A stretch of DNA of 64,000 nucleotides, taken from NCBI GenBank assembly GCA_002381695.1, contig DFXM01000020.1, positions 181,464-245,463 on the forward strand, written 5' to 3'. The stretch is from Clostridium sp. UBA4108 (GTDB taxonomy: Bacteria; Bacillota; Clostridia; Clostridiales; Clostridiaceae). Of this stretch, positions 33,404 to 41,783 are shown in pieces. Within the stretch, counting starts at the first letter, position 1; the number at the start of each line of letters is the position of its first letter. Made by a program: the position numbers and the translations under genes. Below the pieces are notes generated by a model, which was given only the letters and a program-made list of their open reading frames with translations, had not been told where the DNA came from and did no database searches.

Positions 33404-35098
33404 ATGAAATTTAAAGATTTTAAATATAAAAGAGTAGATATAAAAGAGATTGAGAATAAATTTCATGGATTAATAAGGAAGTTTAATGAAGCTAATTCCG
33501 CTGAGAGCCAATACTCAATAATAGCGGAGATTAACGCTATAAGAAATGAATTTACATCAATGAGAGTCATAAGTGAATTAAGAAAAAACTTAGGAGTAAA
33601 TGGGGAATTTTATAGTAGTGAAATTGATTATTATAATGAAGCTGAGCCTATTTTAGAGGGATTAGTTTGTGAATATTATAAAGCACTAAATGGCTCAAAA
33701 TTTAGAGACATGCTTAGGGAAAAATACGGAGGCCAGCTCTTTGATTTAGCAGAAAAGAAGATGAGCTGTGTTTCTGACGAAATAATAGAAGATCTGCAGC
33801 AGGAGAAAAAGTTAATAACTGAATATGTTAATCTAAGCAAGTCTTTTAAGAGGGAATTTGAAGGAGAAGAGCTTGGACCATGGGGTTTTGAGCCTTATAT
33901 AAATTCTCAAGATAGAATTATGAGAAAGAGAGCATATGAAGCTCAAACAGAATTATATAAAGAACATGAAAAAGAAATGCAAGATTTATTTAATAGGTTT
34001 GTTAAACTAAGACATGGCATGGCATTAAAAATGGGCTATGAGAACTTTGTTGATATGGGATATTCACGTATGAATAGAATTGGTTACGATAAAGACATGG
34101 TGGCCAAATTCAGAAAACAGATATTAGAGTATGTGGTACCATTAAATGAGGAACTTATAAGAAGGCAAGGTAAGAGGCTTGGAATAGATAAAATGAAATA
34201 TTACGATGAACCAGTACATTTTTTAAGTGGTAATGCTAAGTTAAGAGGGGATATTGATTTAATTATAAAGAAGACCTTAAAAATGTATGAGGAATTATCA
34301 CCAGAAACCAATGAATTTTTTAAATATATGGTTGAAAGAGATCTTTTTGATATTGAGAAAAGAGAGGGGAAAGAAGAAGGGGGATTTTGTGAATATATTC
34401 CTAAATATAAGGCACCATTTATATACTCTGTATATAGGGGAACTATAGAAGACTTTAATGTGTTTACTCATGAAGCTGGACATGCCTTTCAAAATTACTT
34501 ATGTAGAGAGTATGAAATACCAGAGTATTGCATGGGACCTGAGGATGTAAGTGAAATTCACTCTATGAGCATGGAATTTTTAACTGAGCCATGGGTAAAA
34601 GACTTTTTCGGTGAAGATGGAGAAAAATATAAATTTTCACATATGTGTAATGCATTATTTTTAGTAGCGTACATTGCGGCAGTTGATGAGTTTCAGCACT
34701 TTGTTTACGAAAAACCTGAGGCAACGGCAGAAGAGAGAAATAGTTTCTGGAGAGAACTTGAAAAGAAATATCTTCCTTATAGAGATTATGAAGAAAATGA
34801 GTTCCTCGATAAGGGAGAATATTGGCTCCGTCAATCTCATATTTTCTGGGGACCTTTTTACTATATTGATTATGGATTAGCACAGATTGCTGCATTTAAT
34901 TTCTGGAGTAAAGCTAAGGAAAATAGAGAAGAGGCTTGGAAAGATTATATGAAAGTATGTAGAGCAGGGGGAAGTATGCCATTTATAGAGGTGATTAAAT
35001 TAGGAAACTTAAAAAATCCTTTTGAAGAAGGAAGTATTGAGACCATCATTAAATCTGTTAGAGCATGGGTATTTGATGTTGAAGGACAATTAGTATAA
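33404..35098 (+). CDS. M3 family oligoendopeptidase
   Basis: Cytosolic zinc oligopeptidase of 564 residues (PepF/thimet family). FTHEAGHAFQ gives His356, Glu357 and His360; the third ligand is the Glu of EIHSMSMEFL about 28 residues later. YRAPFIYS-like sequence (here YKAPFIYSVYRG) and SHIFWGPFYYIDYGLAQIAA are typical substrate-pocket segments. Length fits the family subset that lacks the long N-terminal extension. ATG follows AAGGGG. Such enzymes finish degradation of short peptides. It is monocistronic. Confidence 0.92.
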   Translation: MKFKDFKYKRVDIKEIENKFHGLIRKFNEANSAESQYSIIAEINAIRNEFTSMRVISELRKNLGVNGEFYSSEIDYYNEAEPILEGLVCEYYKALNGSKFRDMLREKYGGQLFDLAEKKMSCVSDEIIEDLQQEKKLITEYVNLSKSFKREFEGEELGPWGFEPYINSQDRIMRKRAYEAQTELYKEHEKEMQDLFNRFVKLRHGMALKMGYENFVDMGYSRMNRIGYDKDMVAKFRKQILEYVVPLNEELIRRQGKRLGIDKMKYYDEPVHFLSGNAKLRGDIDLIIKKTLKMYEELSPETNEFFKYMVERDLFDIEKREGKEEGGFCEYIPKYKAPFIYSVYRGTIEDFNVFTHEAGHAFQNYLCREYEIPEYCMGPEDVSEIHSMSMEFLTEPWVKDFFGEDGEKYKFSHMCNALFLVAYIAAVDEFQHFVYEKPEATAEERNSFWRELEKKYLPYRDYEENEFLDKGEYWLRQSHIFWGPFYYIDYGLAQIAAFNFWSKAKENREEAWKDYMKVCRAGGSMPFIEVIKLGNLKNPFEEGSIETIIKSVRAWVFDVEGQLV

Positions 35099-35341
35099 AT
35101 AAATATATAAATCAGTCGAATTCAAGCTAGTTGGAAATAGATATACATGGAAGAAGGCAATAAGATTGTTGTGATTGGCCGTGGACAAAACAATGGTAGA
35201 AGAATTAATTAGAATTTACAATGTAGAATGTATAGTTACAATATTATACACATTGGCATTAATCTAATATTTACGGTATAATTAACCATATTATCTAAGC
35301 TATAAGTAATTGTTCTAGGGTAAGGATATATGGGGGATATT

Positions 35342-35875
35342 ATGAAGGAATATATATTTAATGGGTTAATTATATTAGCTATTATATTTGGGATGGAAAA
35401 TTTAGTAAGTGAATTTAGAAAAATCAAAGAAGACAAAGTAATTATTACTAAGGGAATAATAAGGATTAATAATGATCTATTATTAGGAATAATGAGTGTA
35501 GGATTGTTCATCTTCTTTATTTTATCGTTCTTTATTACTAAAAGAGATATATCTATATATATGATAAAAACAATGATAATACAAATTCTATGTTTGGGAC
35601 CAAGCTTGATAATAGGAACGAGAAATGAAGTAAGAGATGATGGTATTTATATAAGAAGAGAAGTTTATAAGTGGGATGAAATAGAAAGATATCAGTGGTG
35701 CAATGAAGATAAAGGTAGAAATATAATAATTAAATTCTATATACCAAAATACTATGACAACTTTTATGATAAAGAGATTAAATTTTATATAAATATAAAG
35801 GATAAAGATAAATTAGAGAGTTTTTTAGATGGAGTAGAATTTAAAAATTCTTATGAAGTAAGTGAAAGTATATAG
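35342..35875 (+). CDS. Membrane protein, DUF5673-like
   Basis: About 177 residues with membrane helices at about 5-20, 48-68 and 77-95, and a C-terminal cytosolic domain of ~80 residues reading GIYIRREVYKWDEIERYQW and ending with a charged stretch. The combination of helices with a PH-like domain containing a KWDEI motif fits DUF5673. GGGGG fits ATG 35342 rather than ATG 35330. Function is unknown. A hairpin terminator follows directly. Confidence 0.55.
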   Translation: MKEYIFNGLIILAIIFGMENLVSEFRKIKEDKVIITKGIIRINNDLLLGIMSVGLFIFFILSFFITKRDISIYMIKTMIIQILCLGPSLIIGTRNEVRDDGIYIRREVYKWDEIERYQWCNEDKGRNIIIKFYIPKYYDNFYDKEIKFYINIKDKDKLESFLDGVEFKNSYEVSESI

Positions 35876-35884
35876 ATAATATGT

Positions 35885-35917
35885 GGTAGTAAGAATTATT
35901 CTTACTGCCTTTAATTT
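35885..35917 (+). terminator. Terminator
   Basis: GGTAGTAAGAAT / ATTCTTACTGCC with a one-base centre and a T-rich tail (TTTAATTTT). Confidence 0.7.
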
Positions 35918-36090
35918 TGATCTTAACTTTAACTATGTTAGAGGTATGATCGCTAGTTATCTAATGCATGATATACAAGCACTATTCATAATAAATATTA
36001 TCATCTTATAAGATAAGGAAAAAATTATATTTATAGGTCATAATAGAGTTAGAATATTTAAAGTATGAAATATTATGGGGAGGAATTGTA

Positions 36091-36968
36091 ATGAAAGGGA
36101 AACTTAAAAGTTTTTTTGAAGCATTGGGATATTTATTAATAGCCTTTATCATTCAGTTATCAGTAAGTATTATTGGTGGAATTGCACTTAGCTTTGGGTA
36201 TATGATTAAACAGATTAGGGATGGATTAAGTGATATAAATGACCAAGGGTGTCCAACATAACAAATCTAATTATGGAAAAAGCAAACTATTTATTGCTTA
36301 TATATTCCATAATAACGGTGTTAATATTCTTACTGATGTATGCTATTAGAAAGAAAAAAATATCAGAAGAAATACTTTTCAGAAAAGCAAAAGTAAGTAA
36401 CATATCTACAGCTGTGGTAGTAGGAGCCAGTATGTGGTTATTTAATTCAGGAGTTTTAGCTTTAATAGAATCAAATGGATTATTTACGAATCACTTTCAA
36501 GTGATGAATTCTATTTTGGGACCGCTATCTCAAGGAAGCATATTTATTGTTATACTAACAGTAGGAATAGTAGCTCCTTTTGCAGAAGAATTTTTATTTA
36601 GAGGAGTTGTATATAGAACTTTAAGCAAAAATATACCAATGTCAGCTACCATAATCATTCAAGGGGTTTTATTTGGCATATATCATGGAAACTTTATTCA
36701 GGGTTCTTATGCCACGCTGTTAGGAATAATATTTGGATATATGACATATAAAACTAAATCTATATGGCCGGCAATAGTTGCTCATATGATAAATAATACA
36801 GGGGCCATAGTTATACCTATGATAATTGGGAATAACTTTAACAACACAATGGGGTATGTGGTATTTGCTATTATAGGATTAATTGGAGTATTAGGGTCTA
36901 TATTTATTCTTATTAAGTGTAATCCCTCAAAGATTGAAAATCACGTAGATATATTATTGGAGGAGTAA
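36091..36968 (+). pseudogene. CPBP (CAAX) intramembrane protease, frameshifted
   Basis: ATG 36091 with GGGGAGG upstream opens a frame reading MKGKLKSFFEALGYLLIAF and so on for 53 codons, then stops. The true continuation is in the -1 frame from about 36247 and gives 239 codons. At the junction CAAGGGTGTCC, one extra G (GGGG) would join both parts as QG-VSNIT. The downstream part contains the CPBP motifs AEEFLFRGVVYRTL (EEXXXR), FGIYHGNF (second His) and IVAHMINN (HXXXN). In enterococci and streptococci such proteins serve bacteriocin immunity or protein processing. A one-base loss in a G run is either a phase variation-like change, a mutation or a sequencing error. Confidence 0.75.
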
Positions 36969-37041
36969 AACCTAAATAATGCTATAGTATTTGATAAATA
37001 TTGAGATATAAGATATAATATAAAGGGTAGAAATGAGCTGA

Positions 37042-37425
37042 AGAAAGGTTAAAAGGGTTAGAACGACTAATAATTTTAAAATATACGCAAAAGCAATAGG
37101 AAGACTAGATAATTTAGAGGTAAGATTATGGTATAATTACCACGATAAAAATATTATTAATGAAATAGATAAATCATTATCAATAAAAGAACAGGCGATA
37201 CAAGCTCATTCTTTAAGGAATAAATATAGAGTTCAAGCTAGAAAATTAATGAAAGATAGAAATCTAGCAAAGCATTTAAATGCTAATAATTCTAATTTAC
37301 CATTTGAGTATTATGAAAATAAATATTTGAATGAAGGGTATAATGGTAATGGCCTTTATGAAAAGATAATAGATGCTTCAACTAGATCAAATCAGATAGT
37401 AAATAAAGCATTAGGAATGGCTTAA
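37042..37425 (+). pseudogene. 5'-truncated coding remnant, possibly a polymorphic-toxin C-terminus
   Basis: A frame of 127 codons without a start or ribosome-binding site. It reads AIGRLDNLEVRLWYNYHDK, IKEQAIQAHSLRNKYRVQAR and KLMKDRNLAKHLN, and ends IIDASTRSNQIVNKALGMA. Composition is clearly coding. I recall similar ends on large secreted LXG or RHS-type toxins, but cannot name the domain with certainty. No immunity gene is visible next to it. The terminator at 37459 follows. Confidence 0.4.
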
Positions 37426-37458
37426 TATGCAGTAATTTATTACAATTATATAGTTCAG

Positions 37459-37487
37459 AGAACTCTCAATTGAGAGTTCTTTTGTTT
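37459..37487 (+). terminator. Terminator
   Basis: Perfect nine-bp stem AGAACTCTC / GAGAGTTCT with loop AATT, then TTTGTTTT. Confidence 0.85.
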
Positions 37488-37656
37488 TATCATGGCACAA
37501 TTTAATTAAAATATATAAATTATCAAAATAATTCTGACTAATTAATATTATATAGACAATGGGTTATATTATATTTATAACTATAGTGTAACATTAAATG
37601 AGTTAGCGTCATTTATAAATATAGAGTAGATATTATAATAAGAGGAGGATGAAAAA

Positions 37657-39042
37657 ATGAATGACACATTATTAATAATTCTAAACATAGCAGTGATGGC
37701 TATTTTAATTGGAGTAATATTTTGGATGCAGAAAAAACACTATTCTTTTACTGTTAGAGTGCTTACAGCTTTAATAGTAGGAATTGTGTATGGGGCAATA
37801 CTTCAAGCTATTTTTGGAGTGGGTTCTCCAGTTATTGAGGGAGCTAATAATTGGTTCAACGTGGTTGGAAGTGGATATGTAAGACTATTAAAAATGATAG
37901 TAATGCCACTTATCTTTGTATCAATTACTTGTGCTATAATTAATCAAAAATCTAATAATCTTGGAAAGCTTACTGGAATAATTCTTATTGTACTTTTACT
38001 TACTACGGCAGTATCAGCATTAGTAGGTGCAACCACAGCTAACACTTTCGGACTAAGTGTAGAAGGATTACAAACAGGAGATACAGAGACCAAGAGAGGA
38101 GAAGAATTGGAAGAAAAACTAGGTAGTTTGCAGCAAAAAACAGTTCAAGATCAAATTATAAACATAATTCCAACTAATCCTTTCTATTCTTTGACAGGGC
38201 AAGGTGATTCACCTACATTGTCAGTGGTATTTTTTGCAGGTTTTATTGGAATTGCAACACTAGGAATTAAAAAGAAAAGGCCTCAATCAGCAGAGCTATT
38301 TATTGGATTTTTAAATGCACTGCATGATGTGGTAATGCGTATGGTAACTTTAGTTTTAAGATTAACTCCTTTTGGAGTGTTAGCTCTTATGACAACAATG
38401 GTTTCAACTAGTAAGTTTTCGCAAATCCTTGGACTTATGAAATTTGTAGTAGCTTCATATGTAGCTATATTGATAATGTTTATTGTACATTTTATTATTC
38501 TAATGCTATTTAAACTAAATCCTATTACCTATTTAAAAAAGTCAGCATCGGTGCTTATATTTTCATTTACATCAAGAACTAGTGCTGGGGCATTGCCATT
38601 AAATATCAAGACTCAAATTGATAAACTAGGAGTTTCAGAGGGAGTTGCAAATCTTTCAGCATCTTTAGGAGTTAGTATAGGTCAAAATGGATGTGCAGGA
38701 ATTTATCCGGCTATGTTAGCGGTTATGGTAGCGCCAACATTAGGCATTAATCCAATGTCACCAGGATTCCTAGTGAAACTAATAATTATAACTACACTAA
38801 GTTCTTTCGGAATTGCAGGCGTAGGTGGTGGAGCAACTTTTGCAGCATTAACTGTATTCTCGGCATTAGGTTTTCCAGTAGGATTAGTAGGATTATTGAT
38901 TGCTATTGAACCACTAATAGATATGGCTAGAACAGCATTGAATGTAAGTGGCTCGATGATAGCAGGAGTAGTTTCAGGAAAAATTATGAAGGAATTAGAT
39001 GTAGAAGTATATAATAATAAAGAGGTTGAGGAAGCCAATTAA
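37657..39042 (+). CDS. tcyP: L-cystine/proton-type symporter, TcyP-like
   Basis: Cystine importer of the DAACS (sodium/dicarboxylate symporter) family, 461 residues, matching Bacillus TcyP in length and in many segments I recall: MQKKHYSF near the N-terminus, GSGYVRLLKMIVMPLIFVSI, MRMVTLVLRLTPFGVLALM, FTSRTSAGALPLNI, SIGQNGCAGIYPAMLAVMVAP and GVGGGATFAALTV. These include the re-entrant hairpins of the transport core. ATG has AGAGGAGG. A flavoprotein disulfide reductase follows after 26 bases, so the pair probably imports cystine and deals with disulfides or persulfides. No S-box or T-box is seen upstream. Confidence 0.9.
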   Translation: MNDTLLIILNIAVMAILIGVIFWMQKKHYSFTVRVLTALIVGIVYGAILQAIFGVGSPVIEGANNWFNVVGSGYVRLLKMIVMPLIFVSITCAIINQKSNNLGKLTGIILIVLLLTTAVSALVGATTANTFGLSVEGLQTGDTETKRGEELEEKLGSLQQKTVQDQIINIIPTNPFYSLTGQGDSPTLSVVFFAGFIGIATLGIKKKRPQSAELFIGFLNALHDVVMRMVTLVLRLTPFGVLALMTTMVSTSKFSQILGLMKFVVASYVAILIMFIVHFIILMLFKLNPITYLKKSASVLIFSFTSRTSAGALPLNIKTQIDKLGVSEGVANLSASLGVSIGQNGCAGIYPAMLAVMVAPTLGINPMSPGFLVKLIIITTLSSFGIAGVGGGATFAALTVFSALGFPVGLVGLLIAIEPLIDMARTALNVSGSMIAGVVSGKIMKELDVEVYNNKEVEEAN

Positions 39043-39068
39043 AATTTTACGTGATTGGAGGAAGAACT

Positions 39069-40403
39069 ATGAAGATTATAATCATAGGTGGTGTAGCAGC
39101 AGGAATGAGTGCTGCATCAAAGGCTAAAAGAACAGATTCTAACTCTCAAGTAGTGGTTTATGAAAAATCAGAGGTAGTTTCTTGGGGAGCTTGCGGATTA
39201 CCTTATTATGTAGGTAATTTTTATGAGGATTCAAATACCATGATAGCAAGACCATTAAATAAATTTATAGAGAGTGGAATTGATGTAAAGATAAAACATG
39301 AGGTTTTAAAAATAAATGTAGTAAGTAAAACTGTAACAGTGAAGGATTTAACTACAGGAAATATATTTGATGATAAATATGATGTGCTTATGGTTGCAAC
39401 AGGAGCTAGTGCTATAATACCACCTATAGAAAATGCAAATTTAAAAAATGTATTCACCTTAAAGGAATTTAGTGATGGATTAGAAATAAAAGAAGTGGCG
39501 AAAAAGGATGAGATTAAGAATATAGTTATAATAGGTGCAGGATTTATTGGTATTGAAACTGTAGAGGCAATGAAAAAACTAGGGAAAAATGTAAGGGTAA
39601 TTCAACTAGATTCTAGAATTTTACCTGATACCTTTGATGAAGAAATTACTTCAATTATGGAAAAAGAATTATTAGATCATGAAGTAGCACTTAACTTAAA
39701 TGAGATTGTTAAAGAATTCAAAGGAACTGAAAGGGTAGAGGAAGTTATTACAGATAAGGGAAGCTACAAGGCTGATTTAGTAATAATAAGCACAGGAGTA
39801 AGACCTAATACTGCGTTTTTAAAGACTATAGGAATTGAAATGCTTAGAAATGGAGCATTAGTTATAAATGAATATGGTGAAACTAGCATAAAAGATATAT
39901 ATGCAGCTGGAGATTGCGCTAGTGTATATCATTTAATTAAAAAAGAAAATGTATATATACCACTTGCAACTACGGCAAATAAAGTAGGAAGAATTGTTGG
40001 AGAAAACCTTACAGGAAAGAGAATTTCTTTTCAAGGTACTTTAGGTTCTGCAGCCATAAAGGTAATGAATTTAGAAGCTGGTAGAACAGGAATTTCTGAA
40101 GCAGATGCCATTAAAATGGGAATAAACTACAAGAAAGTATTCATTAAGGATAAAAATCAAGCCAATTATTATCCAGGTCAAAGTGATATCTATGTAAAAT
40201 TAATTTATGATGGAGAAACTAAGATATTACTTGGAGGACAAATTATTGGTGAAAAAGGTGCAGTATTAAGGGTAGATGTATTAGCCTCTGCAATATTTAA
40301 GAAGATGACCACAGAGGAGTTAGGCATGTTAGATTTATGCTATGCACCACCTTTTGCTAGAACTTGGGATGTATTAAATGTAGCTGCTAATGTGGCGAAG
40401 TAA
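39069..40403 (+). CDS. CoA-disulfide reductase / persulfide reductase-like flavoprotein
   Basis: FAD- and NAD(P)H-dependent disulfide oxidoreductase of 444 residues. IIIIGGVAAGMSAASKA is the FAD-binding loop and VVSWGACGLPYYVG places the single redox-active Cys (about residue 44), typical of CoA-disulfide reductases and NADH-dependent persulfide reductases. IVIIGAGFIGIE is the NADH-binding loop, DIYAAGDCA the second FAD motif, and the C-terminal ~110 residues form the dimer interface. There is no fused rhodanese domain. GGAGGAAG fits ATG 39069, not the TTG at 39051. Located 26 bases after tcyP, it may reduce cystine-derived disulfides. Confidence 0.88.
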   Translation: MKIIIIGGVAAGMSAASKAKRTDSNSQVVVYEKSEVVSWGACGLPYYVGNFYEDSNTMIARPLNKFIESGIDVKIKHEVLKINVVSKTVTVKDLTTGNIFDDKYDVLMVATGASAIIPPIENANLKNVFTLKEFSDGLEIKEVAKKDEIKNIVIIGAGFIGIETVEAMKKLGKNVRVIQLDSRILPDTFDEEITSIMEKELLDHEVALNLNEIVKEFKGTERVEEVITDKGSYKADLVIISTGVRPNTAFLKTIGIEMLRNGALVINEYGETSIKDIYAAGDCASVYHLIKKENVYIPLATTANKVGRIVGENLTGKRISFQGTLGSAAIKVMNLEAGRTGISEADAIKMGINYKKVFIKDKNQANYYPGQSDIYVKLIYDGETKILLGGQIIGEKGAVLRVDVLASAIFKKMTTEELGMLDLCYAPPFARTWDVLNVAANVAK

Positions 40404-40503
40404 TATAAAATAAGTTAGTAAATGAGTGGTTTGTAAAATTTATTTAAGCTGTTAAAATATTTAAAAACTATATTATTGAATAGATTTTTGAACTTCAATG
40501 ATA

Positions 40504-40538
40504 ACAAGGACTTGTTAATAGCAAGTCCTTGTATTTTT
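40504..40538 (+). terminator. Terminator of tcyP operon
   Basis: Stem ACAAGGACTTG / CAAGTCCTTGT with a seven-base loop, then ATTTTTAT. Confidence 0.88.
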
Positions 40539-40622
40539 ATACTATATAGTTTTTAAATCAATCATGACCTAAAATAGAGCAATTATAATATAATAAGAGA
40601 GATTCCAATATATAAGTAAAAT

Positions 40623-41159
40623 TTATTCAGCATTAATAAGCTTGAAGGGTCTTAATTCATATGAAGTATCAAAGGTACTACCATCATAAATAATCAGGTT
40701 TATTTCCTCAGGTAAGGTTATTATAAAATCTTTAGCCTCATCAGTTATAATTCCTGTAGTTATAATTATGCCATTAGTTACTTTATCAGTAGTCATGGCA
40801 CCAATAAGTTTTTTTATAACATTTTCATCTACTTTAAAGGGAGCCTCTTTCGAAAACCAATATCTTTTACATTCAATATAAAAAATTTCACTATTTTTAG
40901 TACATTTTATGTCAATCCCGTCATCAGCTCTAGATGGAGATACAACTACATTAGAATATCCATTAGTTTTTAAAAATTCACTACACCAGAGTTTAAACTC
41001 GCAGGGAGATAAATTGTATAGTTCATCCCCTAATTTAATTTTAGTAAATAAGATAATTACATATTTAATAGTTTTAGATAACTTAGAGAAAATGGAGAGT
41101 AAGGGGCCTATAAGTAGAATTATATAAAACATTATTAAAAAATCAGGAAATTTAATCAT
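40623..41159 (-). CDS. Membrane-anchored Mrr-like restriction endonuclease domain protein
   Basis: 178 residues. An N-terminal membrane segment (about residues 5-35) precedes a PD-(D/E)XK nuclease domain of Mrr type. SPCEFKLWCSEFLKTNGYSNV is the helix with the conserved Glu, RADDGIDIKC holds the catalytic Asp and FYIECKRYW the EXK. A following VTNGIIITTGIITDEAKDF stretch is the Mrr strand-helix end. GGAGG fits ATG 41159; the upstream gene stops at 41152, so the two overlap by eight bases and are likely coupled. All catalytic residues are present. Role (defence, repair or other) is unknown. Confidence 0.75.
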   Translation of the reverse strand: MIKFPDFLIMFYIILLIGPLLSIFSKLSKTIKYVIILFTKIKLGDELYNLSPCEFKLWCSEFLKTNGYSNVVVSPSRADDGIDIKCTKNSEIFYIECKRYWFSKEAPFKVDENVIKKLIGAMTTDKVTNGIIITTGIITDEAKDFIITLPEEINLIIYDGSTFDTSYELRPFKLINAE

Positions 41160-41721
41160 ATAAAAGACCTCCATGAAGATTATCAGATTCTTTTAGTTCT
41201 TTTAAATATTTTGTAAGAGAGAGACCATTAATGAGGAGAATATTATATTCATTATATAGTCTATCTACAAACTCTTCTGCACCCTGAGAAAAGTGACCAT
41301 TTGTGATTATTACACCTATTTTAATATCATCATGAACCATCTGACCTAAAAAATTTTGAACATGGAGCTTACTAATTGGAGTATATTCCCAATTATTTCT
41401 TCCAGATAAGTCCTCTAAAATACATTGGACATAGGTTTCATTATTTCTAATGCTGCATATAAAATCGACATCATTATGATTTAATAATTTAGCTGATTTA
41501 ATATTAATATATCCTTCATTTTCAAGAAATATTTTTGATATTCTTTTAAAAGATGAGTAGCCGAAATTGTACAAATCCTGAGTAGAAATAATACCAAACT
41601 GCAATCTTTTAATTAGAACTTTTTCCTTAAGAATAAAGTTAAGTTTTGATAATAGTGGTATTAATAGTAGTAAAAAGATCCATAAGAACAATGCATAAAT
41701 AGTTGAGTATATATAAGTCAT
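41152..41721 (-). CDS. Degenerate Mrr-like membrane protein, partner of the adjacent nuclease
   Basis: About 189 residues with the same plan as its neighbour: an N-terminal membrane helix (about 2-26), a linker, then an Mrr-like fold. SSFKRISKIFLENEGYINIK matches the first helix and NHNDVDFICS keeps an Asp. Where the partner has FYIECKR, this protein reads TYVQCILED, so the EXK pair is lost and it is probably inactive as a nuclease. IGVIITNGHFSQGAEEF matches the late strand. GAGGTG fits ATG 41721. A catalytic-plus-dead pair suggests a heterodimer. Confidence 0.65.
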   Translation of the reverse strand: MTYIYSTIYALFLWIFLLLLIPLLSKLNFILKEKVLIKRLQFGIISTQDLYNFGYSSFKRISKIFLENEGYINIKSAKLLNHNDVDFICSIRNNETYVQCILEDLSGRNNWEYTPISKLHVQNFLGQMVHDDIKIGVIITNGHFSQGAEEFVDRLYNEYNILLINGLSLTKYLKELKESDNLHGGLLYD

Positions 41722-41783
41722 TTTCATCACCTCACTTAAATTATTTACAGAGTTTCAGGTTTTAAACACAGGGTTATCTTTTT

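Noticed and set aside
37486..37656. SAM or cysteine-type riboswitch upstream of tcyP
   Set aside because: No S-box core or T-box sequence is present; the region is plain AT-rich DNA.
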